64,000 nucleotides of DNA. It comes from Empedobacter stercoris. GTDB taxonomy: Bacteria > Bacteroidota > Bacteroidia > Flavobacteriales > Weeksellaceae. A model generated the notes under the pieces. It saw only the letters and a program-made list of their open reading frames with translations. It made no database searches and was not told the DNA's origin. Below are positions 17,134-25,039 of the stretch, piece after piece (the stretch's first letter is position 1; each line of letters starts with the position of its first letter). The DNA is taken from assembly GCF_965137335.1 (NCBI RefSeq), contig NZ_CBCRZD010000008.1. One strand, given 5' to 3'. The position numbers and the translations under genes are program-made.

Positions 17134-17561
17134 TACTTTTTTCTTGATCAAAAAGTAATCAAAAGTTATTCATATGGTTTATTATTATTTTTAAGGTATT
17201 CATGAATGCAAAGCATTACAAGACTTCAATTTTCGCCGATCAATTATCATTTTACTCACAAAAAGATTAAATGATTCGCATATGCTCACTAATCTTTTTC
17301 ACCTTCGTTTCAATGGATTGAAGCTCGTCTACAAATCGTATGTCTGGTCTAAAATTCGTTGTTAAAAGTGATTGAATGAGCTTGGGATTCTTTGGCAAGT
17401 TCAGAATGAGAACGAATTTAAGTATTGAAAAAGGAAATAAAATCCGACGATTTAGAATCGAATTGTAATTCAACTCTAAATTATTGAAATTAAAAAGTTG
17501 GAGTGTTTGAGAGAAGCGAGTTGCCAACTTTAAGAAAATAATTTAGTTAGTTGAATTACCT

Positions 17562-17603
17562 GAGCCATACCATGGCTCCTCCTTTTAATTTCAAATGTTT
17601 TTT
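17562..17603 (-). repeat. REP-like hairpin module, copy 3 (inverted)
   Basis: On the minus strand: CATTTGAAATTAAAA, GGAG (17582-17579), then a perfect 7-bp stem GAGCCAT/ATGGCTC with loop GGT (17578-17562). The stem sequence is wholly different from copy 2, but the architecture is the same. Confidence 0.6.
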
Positions 17604-17716
17604 GGATGAGCAAAAAATGAAAAAATGTTAATGATTTAAAACATTGAATGACTGAAACTAACTTTGTCCGTTGAAAATCAAAGACAAGAGTTTTTTGGTT
17701 ACTTTTTTGCTCTTTT

Positions 17717-17734
17717 CCCCGAACGGCATATGAA
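17717..17734 (-). repeat. Inverted repeat arm B
   Basis: Reverse-complement partner of 17057-17074, with two mismatches. It is followed toward the left by an AAAAAGTAACCAAAAA-type stretch that also has a counterpart (AAAAAGTAATCAAAAG) near 17150-17165. Confidence 0.5.
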
Positions 17735-17806
17735 TACCAATAATTAAAATAGATAAGTCATGAATAAAAAAGTGTCAGTAAGAAAGAAAAGAAATTTAAA
17801 ACGTAA

Positions 17807-17836
17807 AAAACTCCCAAAGTTACCTTTGAGAGTTTT
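17807..17836 (-). terminator. Intrinsic terminator of sucC
   Basis: On the minus strand: AAAACTCTCAAAG / CTTTGGGAGTTTT, 13 pairs with one wobble and a 4-base loop, flanked by A and T runs. It lies 24 bases after the sucC stop. Confidence 0.88.
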
Positions 17837-17859
17837 AGATATTGTGATTAAACTAAAGC

Positions 17860-19053
17860 TTAGTTTAATAATTCTTTTACTTTATCCGCTGCATCTTGTA
17901 AAGTGATTGCAGAGTGAACCTGTAATCCAGATTCGTCAATCATTTGTTTTGCAACTTCAGCATTTGTTCCTTGTAAACGAACAATGATCGGAACATTGAT
18001 CGCGTCTCCCATGTTTTTGTAAGCATCTAAGATACCTTGAGCAACACGGTCACAACGTACAATACCACCAAAGATATTCACTAAGATTGCTTTTACGTTT
18101 TCGTCTTTTAAGATGATACGGAAAGCTTTCTCTACACGCTCAGCATCAGCAGTACCACCAACATCTAAGAAGTTAGCTGGGTTACCACCAGATAATTTGA
18201 TGATATCCATAGTTGCCATTGCTAATCCAGCTCCGTTCACCATACACCCAACGTTTCCATCTAATTTTACGAAGTTTAATCCCGCTTCACCAGCTTCAAC
18301 TTCTGTTGCATCTTCTTCTCTTGTATCACGTAGTGCAGCAATATCTGGATGACGGAATAATGAGTTGTCGTCGATAGTTACTTTCGCATCTACTGCGATA
18401 ATTTGATCGTCAGATGTTTTAAGAACTGGGTTAATTTCGAACATAGAAGCATCAATTGCTACATATGCGTTATATAAAGCGGTGATAAATTTCACTCCTT
18501 CTTTGAATGCGTTTCCTGATAAACCTAAGTTAAAAGCAACTTTACGCGCTTGGAAGCCTTGGATTCCTACAGTAGGATCAATTTCTTCTGTAAAAATTTT
18601 ATCTGGAGTAGACTCTGCAACTTCCTCGATATCCATTCCACCTTCTGTAGAATACATAATCATATTTTTACCTGTTGCACGGTCTAATAATACAGATACA
18701 TAGTACTCTTCTGTTTGAGATTCACCAGGATAATACACATCCTCTGCGATTAACACTTGATGTACTTTTTTCCCTTCGGCAGAAGTTTGAGGTGTAATTA
18801 ATTGCATTCCGATAATATCGTTTGCTCTTTCTTTCACCTCGTCCAAGTTTTTAGCAAGTTTTACTCCGCCTCCTTTTCCACGACCACCTGCGTGAATTTG
18901 AGCTTTTACAACATGCCAACCTGTACCTGTTTGTTCAGTTAATGCTTTAGCAGCTTCTACAGCTTCCTCTGGTGTAGTAGCAACGATACCACGTTGTACT
19001 TTTACACCATATTTACTAAGGATTTCTTTACCTTGATATTCGTGAAGATTCAT
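17860..19053 (-). CDS. sucC: Succinyl-CoA ligase (ADP-forming) beta subunit
   Basis: Beta subunit of the TCA-cycle enzyme that makes succinate and ATP from succinyl-CoA. It has 397 residues, the usual length. The N-terminal ATP-grasp domain has MNLHEYQGKEIL and the nucleotide loop VKAQIHAGGRGKGGGVK (about 50-66). The catalytic/Mg region FEINPVL (about 205) is present. The C-terminal CoA-ligase domain has NGAGLAMATMD and VNIFGGIVRCD. The alpha subunit (sucD) is not adjacent, so the pair is split in this genome. Own promoter box and terminator suggest a single-gene unit. Confidence 0.96.
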   Translation of the reverse strand: MNLHEYQGKEILSKYGVKVQRGIVATTPEEAVEAAKALTEQTGTGWHVVKAQIHAGGRGKGGGVKLAKNLDEVKERANDIIGMQLITPQTSAEGKKVHQVLIAEDVYYPGESQTEEYYVSVLLDRATGKNMIMYSTEGGMDIEEVAESTPDKIFTEEIDPTVGIQGFQARKVAFNLGLSGNAFKEGVKFITALYNAYVAIDASMFEINPVLKTSDDQIIAVDAKVTIDDNSLFRHPDIAALRDTREEDATEVEAGEAGLNFVKLDGNVGCMVNGAGLAMATMDIIKLSGGNPANFLDVGGTADAERVEKAFRIILKDENVKAILVNIFGGIVRCDRVAQGILDAYKNMGDAINVPIIVRLQGTNAEVAKQMIDESGLQVHSAITLQDAADKVKELLN

Positions 19054-19073
19054 TTTTTTTGATTTTTCAATTA

Positions 19074-19081
19074 CAAAAATA
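19074..19081 (-). promoter_or_regulatory. -7 box of sucC
   Basis: Reads TATTTTTG on the minus strand, 20 bases before the sucC start. No convincing -33 TTG was found. The rest of the 284-base gap to lolD (19054-19337) holds no gene or clear structure. Confidence 0.4.
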
Positions 19082-19337
19082 AAAATATTGTTGATGTATT
19101 CTAAATTTTGCCATATTAATTTTATCAGCTTCTACGAAAAAAGCAATTAAAATTAGTTATATGCATGGTACAAGATACAACTATTCATGATATAACAAGT
19201 CAAAACAAATGGGATATGATTTTTTAATCGTATTTTGTACACTATAAAATCTTTCATTAAAGTAGAATAAAAATTTAAGCTAAAAAAACTTAGAACTTCT
19301 GATTTAAGACTTAACACATAATTTATATCTTTACCTC

Positions 19338-20012
19338 ATGATAAAAGCAGAAAATATTGTCAAAAAGTTTGGTGAATTAGAAGTGCTAAAAAATGTTTCT
19401 TTATCCATTGCAGAAAAAGAAATCGTTTCGATCGTAGGAGCTTCTGGAGCTGGTAAAACGACTTTACTTCAGATTTTGGGAACGCTTGAAAAAAGTTCTG
19501 AACCAAAGAAATATAATACGTCTATTCAAATTGCGGGACAAGATGTCACCAAGTTAAATGATCGTGATTTATCAAAATTTCGAAACGAAAATATTGGATT
19601 CATCTTTCAGTTTCATCAATTGCTGCCCGAATTTAATGCCATAGAAAATATTTGTATTCCAGCTTTTATCAAAAAAACTAAAAAAGCGGATGCCGAACAA
19701 CGTGCCAAAGAATTGATGTCGTATTTAGGATTGTCGCATCGTTTGACGCATAAACCGAATCAATTGTCGGGTGGAGAGCAACAACGTGTGGCTGTTGCGC
19801 GTGCATTAATCAATCAACCAAAGATTGTTTTTGCAGATGAACCTTCAGGAAATTTAGATTCTAAAAATGCAGAAGAGTTGCACGATTTATTTTTCAAATT
19901 GAGAGACGAGTTTGGACAAACCTTCGTGATTGTGACGCATAATGAAGAGTTAGCGAATATGTGCGATCGAAAATTGGTGATGGCAGACGGAATGTTTCAA
20001 ACAGAATTATAA
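19338..20012 (+). CDS. lolD: ABC transporter ATP-binding protein, LolD family
   Basis: Cytoplasmic ATPase of a LolCDE/MacB-type ABC system; LolCDE releases lipoproteins from the inner membrane. It has 224 residues. Walker A is GASGAGKTT (34-42), the LolD-typical Q-loop segment is FIFQFHQLLPEFNAIENI, the signature is LSGGEQQR, and Walker B is VFADEPSGNLD. No membrane subunit (LolC/E) lies next to it, so assignment to lipoprotein release rests on the subfamily motifs. Its stop overlaps the next ATG by one base (TAATG). Confidence 0.85.
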   Translation: MIKAENIVKKFGELEVLKNVSLSIAEKEIVSIVGASGAGKTTLLQILGTLEKSSEPKKYNTSIQIAGQDVTKLNDRDLSKFRNENIGFIFQFHQLLPEFNAIENICIPAFIKKTKKADAEQRAKELMSYLGLSHRLTHKPNQLSGGEQQRVAVARALINQPKIVFADEPSGNLDSKNAEELHDLFFKLRDEFGQTFVIVTHNEELANMCDRKLVMADGMFQTEL

Positions 20013-20776
20013 TGAATAAAAAAGAACTGAAAGATTTTTTAGACGAAAAAGTTCTTCAGTACAATACGTTAGATTTTATCGATTCTGATCCTGTTCAGAT
20101 TCCACATCGGTTTTCAGCAAAAGAAGATATCGAGATTGCAGGGTTTTTGGCAGCTACAATTGCGTGGGGTAATCGTAAAATGATTATCAATAATGCCAAT
20201 AAAATGATGCAGTTAATGGGAAATTCGCCTTATGACTTTGTGATGAATTTCTCTGAAAATGATTTAGAAAATTTAGATGGGTTTGTACATAGAACATTCA
20301 ATAGCGATGATTTGAAATTTTTTATACAATCGCTTCGCAATATTTATCAGCATCACGGAGGGTTGGAGCAGGTTTTTGCGAAACATCAAACTTCAGACTC
20401 TATGCAAGTCGCGATATCGCATTTCAAACAAACTTTTTTTGAAATTGAACATTTACCTCGTACAACTAAACATATTTCAGATCCATTGAATAATTCTGCT
20501 GCAAAACGCATTAATATGTATTTACGATGGATGGTGAGAGCAGATAAACAAGGGGTAGATTTGGGAATATGGAAATCGATTCCAACCGCTGTACTTTCTT
20601 GTCCATTGGATGTGCATTCGGGAAATGTAGCGCGAAAACTGGGGGTGTTGACCCGAAAGCAAAATGATGCAAAAGCCTTGAAAGAATTAGATGGCAAACT
20701 TCGTGAAATGGATGCGAATGATCCTGTGAAATATGATTTTGCTCTATTTGGATTGGGTGTTTTTGAAGGCTTTTAA
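20012..20776 (+). CDS. TIGR02757 (DUF2400) family protein
   Basis: Protein of 254 residues of a conserved family of unknown function. The start at 20012 (MNKKELKDFLDEKV) is chosen over an upstream in-frame ATG that lies inside lolD. Family features seen are VQIPHRFSAKEDIEIAGFLAATIAWGNRKMI, the NSAAKRINMYLRWMVR segment and LDVHSGNVARKLGVL, suggesting a mostly alpha-helical protein distantly like HhH-DNA glycosylase folds. The latter is inference. It is coupled to lolD by a one-base overlap. Confidence 0.88.
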   Translation: MNKKELKDFLDEKVLQYNTLDFIDSDPVQIPHRFSAKEDIEIAGFLAATIAWGNRKMIINNANKMMQLMGNSPYDFVMNFSENDLENLDGFVHRTFNSDDLKFFIQSLRNIYQHHGGLEQVFAKHQTSDSMQVAISHFKQTFFEIEHLPRTTKHISDPLNNSAAKRINMYLRWMVRADKQGVDLGIWKSIPTAVLSCPLDVHSGNVARKLGVLTRKQNDAKALKELDGKLREMDANDPVKYDFALFGLGVFEGF

Positions 20777-20863
20777 CCGTTAAAATATCATAAAGTAAAT
20801 TAGCATATTTCAAGATTTTGATTGGTGTTTGTAAATAAAATATTGATTTTAAATTTTAGACCC

Positions 20864-20901
20864 GTTGTGCATTTTGTTTATTTTAATTTAAAATACACAA
20901 C
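20864..20901. repeat. 12-bp inverted repeat upstream of the NUMOD4 gene
   Basis: GTTGTGCATTTT (20864-20875) and AAAATACACAAC (20890-20901) pair at 11 of 12 positions around a 14-base loop. There is no downstream T-run, so it is a possible operator or RNA hairpin rather than a terminator. Confidence 0.35.
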
Positions 20902-20997
20902 TGATATTTTAAGATTAATTTTTATCTCGTTTAACATTCATTTTCGTTCAGATGGTTTATTTTAGAGAAACCTAATTTAATTGATAAATAAGAGTAA

Positions 20998-21585
20998 ATG
21001 GTAAAGGTGCTTGTAGGAGAGGAATTTAAAGAAGTTAAGTTAAAAGAAAACTTGCGAAATAGATATGTTATTTCAAATTTTGGACGCTTGGTAAGTTTTC
21101 AAGAGGGGATAGAAATAGATGGTCGATTATTGAAAGGAAGTTATACCAACGGTTATCGAATCTGGCGATACAGTTACAAAGATGAGTTAGGGAAGAAAAA
21201 GTATACTCAAAATTTAATCTATCATCTCGTTGCAGAAAATTTTTTACCACGACCAACAGAAGATCAAAAATATTTATTACACCTCGATTTTGTAAAAGAC
21301 AATGACAATGTAACTAATTTGAAATGGGCAACATTAGAAGAATTTAGAGAACATTTTATGAGTAGTCCTTACTATGAAGAGGGAAAAGAAAAGTCTAAAA
21401 AGACGCGACAAATGATGGATGGTAATAAATTGACTACAACTGATGTTATTCGAATCAAGAAAATGTTAGTCAATCCTAATCGTAAAACAAGGTTACGAAT
21501 TATAGCCAAACAATTTGGAATTAGTGAAATGCAGTTGTACCGAATAAAATCGGGTGAAAATTGGGGGCATATAAAAGTTGATTAA
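20998..21585 (+). CDS. NUMOD4/HNH-like DNA-binding protein
   Basis: Protein of 195 residues resembling stand-alone NUMOD4-HNH endonucleases. The NUMOD4-type part (about 10-55) has YVISNFGRLVSF. The HNH-like part (about 70-115) has IYHLVAENFLPRP and LHLDFVKDNDNVTNLKWAT, in which the usual NHIDGxKxNN core is altered. The tail (about 140-190) ends in LRIIAKQFGISEMQLYRIKSG, a helix-turn-helix. It could be a nuclease or a DNA-binding protein derived from one. No intron, intein or interrupted gene surrounds it. A hairpin terminator follows. Confidence 0.75.
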   Translation: MVKVLVGEEFKEVKLKENLRNRYVISNFGRLVSFQEGIEIDGRLLKGSYTNGYRIWRYSYKDELGKKKYTQNLIYHLVAENFLPRPTEDQKYLLHLDFVKDNDNVTNLKWATLEEFREHFMSSPYYEEGKEKSKKTRQMMDGNKLTTTDVIRIKKMLVNPNRKTRLRIIAKQFGISEMQLYRIKSGENWGHIKVD

Positions 21586-21613
21586 TCAGATTAAATACAA
21601 GTGATTAGTTTAG

Positions 21614-21650
21614 AAAACGATAGTTGAATTATTTCGAGTATCGTTTTTTG
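21614..21650 (+). terminator. Probable intrinsic terminator
   Basis: AAAACGATA (21614-21622) pairs with TATCGTTTT (21639-21647) around a 16-base loop and continues into a T-run. It lies 29 bases after the NUMOD4 gene stop and before the esterase ATG. Confidence 0.55.
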
Positions 21651-21689
21651 TTTGATATAAATTGTATTTTTATCCAAAATAAAGTTGAA

Positions 21690-22340
21690 ATGAAAGAATT
21701 AAATGGTATAAAATATATCGAGCGTTTACCTGCTGTTAAGTCGGATGCAACACCTTTGTTTGTCCTGATTCATGGTTATGGGAGTAATGAAGAAGATTTG
21801 TTTTCGTTTGCGCAAGATTTACCACCGCATGCACATATTGTAAGTGTTCGTGCAAGATATGATCTTGTTTATGGAGGTTATGCGTGGTATGATATTAATT
21901 TTGTGAACAACGAAAAATGGATGGATGAAGAGCAGGCAATAGAATCTCGAAATAAATTAGTTGAATTTATAGATACAATTGTTCAACAAGAAAAATTAGA
22001 CGACAAAAATGTAACCTTAATGGGCTTTAGTCAAGGCGCTATTTTGAGTTATGCCATTTCGTTGAATCATCCAGAAAAGATCAAGAATGTCGCGATTTTA
22101 AGTGGTTATCCAGAACATAAAATAATAGGTGAAATAGATGCATCTAACGATTTTTCGAACTTAAATTTCTTTGTTTCTCACGGAACAGATGACGTGGTTT
22201 TACCTATCGATTTGGGAAGAATGGGAGATGGATTTTTAAATGATTTGAACATCAAACACGAATACCATGAATACAGAAGTGGACATGGGATTGTTCCTCA
22301 AAATTATTTTGATTTGATGGATTGGATCAAAAGATTTTAA
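21690..22340 (+). CDS. Alpha/beta hydrolase, phospholipase/carboxylesterase family
   Basis: Cytoplasmic serine hydrolase of 216 residues (abhydrolase_2 / YpfH-like). The start is set at ATG 21690 (MKELNGIKYIERLP); an upstream in-frame ATG would run through the terminator hairpin. Motifs are FVLIHGYGSNEEDLF (oxyanion region), nucleophile Ser in GFSQGA, Asp in SHGTDDVVLP and His in SGHGI, a complete catalytic triad. The natural substrate is unknown; relatives hydrolyse short-chain esters. Its 3' end overlaps the converging smr gene by 4 bases. Confidence 0.88.
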   Translation: MKELNGIKYIERLPAVKSDATPLFVLIHGYGSNEEDLFSFAQDLPPHAHIVSVRARYDLVYGGYAWYDINFVNNEKWMDEEQAIESRNKLVEFIDTIVQQEKLDDKNVTLMGFSQGAILSYAISLNHPEKIKNVAILSGYPEHKIIGEIDASNDFSNLNFFVSHGTDDVVLPIDLGRMGDGFLNDLNIKHEYHEYRSGHGIVPQNYFDLMDWIKRF

Positions 22341-22861
22341 ATAAATTTAACTTCTATGGCGTCGCCATGATATTCTTTAAATGAGGCGTCATAGAATTCG
22401 ATATTGGTATAACGATACAATAATTCGGTGATTTCTTTTTTTAGAATTCCTTTTCCGTATCCATGAATCAAAATCAACCGAACTTGACTTTCGAACATTG
22501 CACGTTCTACTTCATTTCGTGCCACATCCAATTGTGTTTGTATGATTTCTGCATTGTTCAAATCTCGCCAATTGTCTACCAAATTTTCGATATGTAAATC
22601 AACTTCTCGTGTTAAATAGGGATGACGGTGCGATTTGCGAAATGTTTTGAATTTGGGTTTCGAAAATTCTTTGATTTCTTCATCACGGTATTCATCATAA
22701 TCAATTTCAATCGCTTTGATAATTTCTTCTTGATGATATTCATACTCAAAACCAAAGGCATCATTAAAGTAGACAAAATCGCCTTTTAACTTGGTAATTG
22801 TCCCTGAAATATTATCATCTATCACTTTAACTTTCGTTCCAATCTTGAACATTTTCTTCAT
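22337..22861 (-). CDS. Smr-domain protein
   Basis: Protein of about 174 residues with an N-terminal KOW/SH3-like part (FKIGTKVKVIDDNISGTITKLKGDFV). The C-terminal Smr domain (about 90-170) has REVDLHIENLV and the HGYGKGILKKEI motif, typical of the MutS2-type Smr nuclease fold. It lacks MutS ATPase domains, so it is a stand-alone Smr protein with possible DNA or RNA nicking activity. The start is ATG at 22861; a TTG three codons upstream is less likely. It converges with the esterase gene. Confidence 0.85.
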   Translation of the reverse strand: MKKMFKIGTKVKVIDDNISGTITKLKGDFVYFNDAFGFEYEYHQEEIIKAIEIDYDEYRDEEIKEFSKPKFKTFRKSHRHPYLTREVDLHIENLVDNWRDLNNAEIIQTQLDVARNEVERAMFESQVRLILIHGYGKGILKKEITELLYRYTNIEFYDASFKEYHGDAIEVKFI

Positions 22862-22931
22862 TTTCAGCAAAATTAAGAATTATTTTATGAGTTTTTAGAT
22901 TGTTGTATTATTCAATTCAAAATCAATGTTG

Positions 22932-22939
22932 TATTTTTG
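22932..22939 (+). promoter_or_regulatory. -7 box at the head of the second glycan locus
   Basis: TATTTTTG, an exact -7 consensus match, 17 bases before the first gene of the compact 19-kb run. The nearest TTG upstream is 26 bases away, longer than usual. Confidence 0.4.
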
Positions 22940-22956
22940 ACCATTAAACTAACCAA

Positions 22957-24141
22957 ATGTCAAATCAACCTAAGAAAATAAAAGTACTTTTTAGGCTTCG
23001 TTCGTTAGAAATGGGTGGAGTTCCGAGAGTGGTTTTAGACTTATTGCGCAACTTGCCGAAAGATAAATTCGAATTCACATTGATGCTTAATTTATATCAA
23101 GGTGAATTGGTCAAAGAAATTCCAGCAGATTTAAAAGTAATTGTTGTAGAAAAAGGAAAAGAACAAATGAGTTCTAATTCTTTTGTTCAAAAAATGCAGC
23201 TGATTTGGCGCCGATTGAAATTAGAAGTCTATGATCGATTTCCTTCAATATTATATGCCTTAAAAGTTCCTGAAAAATACGATATCGAGGTTTCTCCAGG
23301 TTATGCAGAATTTGATATGGTATTGAATTCTCCAGATAAAAACTCGCGTAAAATAGGATGGTTTCATACAGATGTTGGTTACGATAAAGACCAAAAGCGT
23401 GTGTTGAGTAGAATTGAAAAAATGAAACATTTTGATTTTATGATTTTTGGTTCAAAACAAACACGACAAGTGATTGATGATTTGTATCAAGTAAAGTATC
23501 CAAAATCTACCGTAATTTATAATGTGATAAAAGTAGATGAGGTTCTTAAAAAAGCTGAACTATTCGAGCATTCTTATGAAACAACATTACCTGTATTTTC
23601 TTCAATGGGGCGCTTGCATCACCGCAAAGGCTATCATACATTGATGAAAGTTCATAAACGATTATTAGAGGATGGGTTTCATCATAAAATTGCAGTTATT
23701 GGAGGTGGTAATGAAATGGAAAATTTGAAGAATCAACAAAAGGAATTAGCTGTTGAAAACTCGTTTTTATTATTGGATTCTCAGACCAACCCATATCCCT
23801 ATATCAAAGCATCCGATTATTTTATATTACCTACACAATCAGAGTCTTATCCGTTGGTGATAGGAGAGGTGATGTGCATGCGTAAACCTATTATATCTAC
23901 AAATGTTGGTGGAATAGCGGAGATGATTGAGGATGGAGTTGATGGAGTTTTGATTCAATATGATGAAGATGAAATGTATCAAGCAATGAAATCATTTTTG
24001 ACTAACCCAGAGTTGGTGAATAAAATTATACAAGGCACATCTACAGCATCTACTAAATTTGATGAAAATGAAATTTATCGTCAAGTAACTGAGGTCTTTG
24101 AACAACAATATCAATTAAAATTAGCAAATGAACGAGGTTAA
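22957..24141 (+). CDS. Family 4 glycosyltransferase
   Basis: GT-B fold GT4 enzyme of 394 residues that transfers a sugar from a nucleotide donor. The N-terminus has the FRLRSLEMGGVPRVVLDLLRNL pattern (GG loop). The donor domain has SMGRLHHRKGYHTLMKVHKRL, then ASDYFILPTQSESYPLVIGEVM with the EX7E-type acidic residues. It closely resembles the GT4 at 31127 in length and motifs, so the two are probably paralogues. It overlaps the next gene by 14 bases and heads the second glycan operon. Confidence 0.9.
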   Translation: MSNQPKKIKVLFRLRSLEMGGVPRVVLDLLRNLPKDKFEFTLMLNLYQGELVKEIPADLKVIVVEKGKEQMSSNSFVQKMQLIWRRLKLEVYDRFPSILYALKVPEKYDIEVSPGYAEFDMVLNSPDKNSRKIGWFHTDVGYDKDQKRVLSRIEKMKHFDFMIFGSKQTRQVIDDLYQVKYPKSTVIYNVIKVDEVLKKAELFEHSYETTLPVFSSMGRLHHRKGYHTLMKVHKRLLEDGFHHKIAVIGGGNEMENLKNQQKELAVENSFLLLDSQTNPYPYIKASDYFILPTQSESYPLVIGEVMCMRKPIISTNVGGIAEMIEDGVDGVLIQYDEDEMYQAMKSFLTNPELVNKIIQGTSTASTKFDENEIYRQVTEVFEQQYQLKLANERG

Positions 24142-25039
24142 AATAACGATTATTACACCTTCGTATAATCGTGCGCATACATTGCCGCGTGTGTATGATT
24201 CGTTGAAAAATCAAACGTTCAAAGATTTTAAATGGATCATTATGGATGATGGTTCTACGGATAACACTAATGAAATTGTTGAGCACTTCAAATCTGAAGG
24301 TTTACTAGATATAGACTATTTTTGGAACGAAAATCAACATAAGTTTATTACGGTTTTTGAAGGAATCAAGAAAGTAACTTCACCTTATTTTATGATTGTT
24401 GATTCGGACGACTCTTATCCCATAGATTCGTTACAACTATTATTTGATGAAGTTGAACAAATTCAGAATCAAGAGGAGTTTATATCCGTGATGGGATTGT
24501 CTCAGTTTGAAGACGGAAGAATAGTTGGTCACGAGTATCCAAATAATGGGTTTGATGGTTCTATATTTGATATGCGTTACAAGTACAAAGTGCGTGGTGA
24601 TAAATTTGGGATTTTTATCACAAAGACTTATCAACAATTGTTGATAAACTTCGATTATTCAATTTATCAAGGGAAAGGTTACATTCCGCAAGCAGTATTC
24701 TTCAATACCTATGATGCAAATGGAGTGAAAACGAGGTTTGTGAATAAAGTTGTTCGTAACTATCATTTAGATGAAGCCGATGAAAATTCCGTTTCGAATA
24801 CCCGTTGGACAGGTAAAAATACATTTGGATTGATGGAAGGTTATAAATCATTCTTAAATTCTTATGGAACAAAACTATTTCATTATCCCAAAACTTTAAT
24901 TCGTAATTTAGTTGGATACCAAATCTATGCGATGATTAATCATAGAAATCTTTCAGAAATAAACAAAGAATTGAAGGACTTCAAGCTGTTGTCTATCTTG
25001 ATTTATCCGTTGAGCTCAATTTATATAAAGGTGAAGTAA
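24128..25039 (+). CDS. Family 2 glycosyltransferase
   Basis: GT2 enzyme of 303 residues: ITIITPSYNRAHTLPRVYDSL at the N-terminus, IMDDGSTDNTNEIV, and the metal-binding FMIVDSDDSYP. A second half with GDKFGIFITKTYQQL and KGYIPQAVFFNTY is typical of bacterial glycan GT2s with a C-terminal acceptor region. It overlaps both neighbours (14 bases and 1 base), which implies translational coupling. Specificity is unknown. Confidence 0.87.
   Translation: MNEVKITIITPSYNRAHTLPRVYDSLKNQTFKDFKWIIMDDGSTDNTNEIVEHFKSEGLLDIDYFWNENQHKFITVFEGIKKVTSPYFMIVDSDDSYPIDSLQLLFDEVEQIQNQEEFISVMGLSQFEDGRIVGHEYPNNGFDGSIFDMRYKYKVRGDKFGIFITKTYQQLLINFDYSIYQGKGYIPQAVFFNTYDANGVKTRFVNKVVRNYHLDEADENSVSNTRWTGKNTFGLMEGYKSFLNSYGTKLFHYPKTLIRNLVGYQIYAMINHRNLSEINKELKDFKLLSILIYPLSSIYIKVK

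Larger units (their letters stand above)
16790..17800. repeat. Gene-free repeat-rich region with hairpin modules
   Basis: No credible gene lies in this stretch of about 1 kb. It contains several related modules in both orientations. Three are GGAG-plus-hairpin modules, each preceded by a TTGARATTAARA stretch. There is one perfect 8-bp hairpin at 16882-16902 and a 36-base direct repeat (16894-16929 and 17399-17434). A pair of imperfect inverted 18-mers lies at 17057-17074 and 17717-17734. A further AAAGTTGG/CCAACTTT stem-loop is at 17494-17531. It may be a cluster of REP-like elements; no transposase is present. Confidence 0.6.

Noticed and set aside
17267..17527. 86-residue minus-strand open frame in the gene-free region
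   Set aside because: It lies across repeated sequence, has no recognisable domain and no promoter box. It covers the second copy of the 36-base direct repeat and the AAAGTTGG stem, so it is most likely a chance frame.
20998..21585. Homing endonuclease within an intron or intein
   Set aside because: The gene stands alone between complete genes, with no split host gene or splice-like structure nearby.
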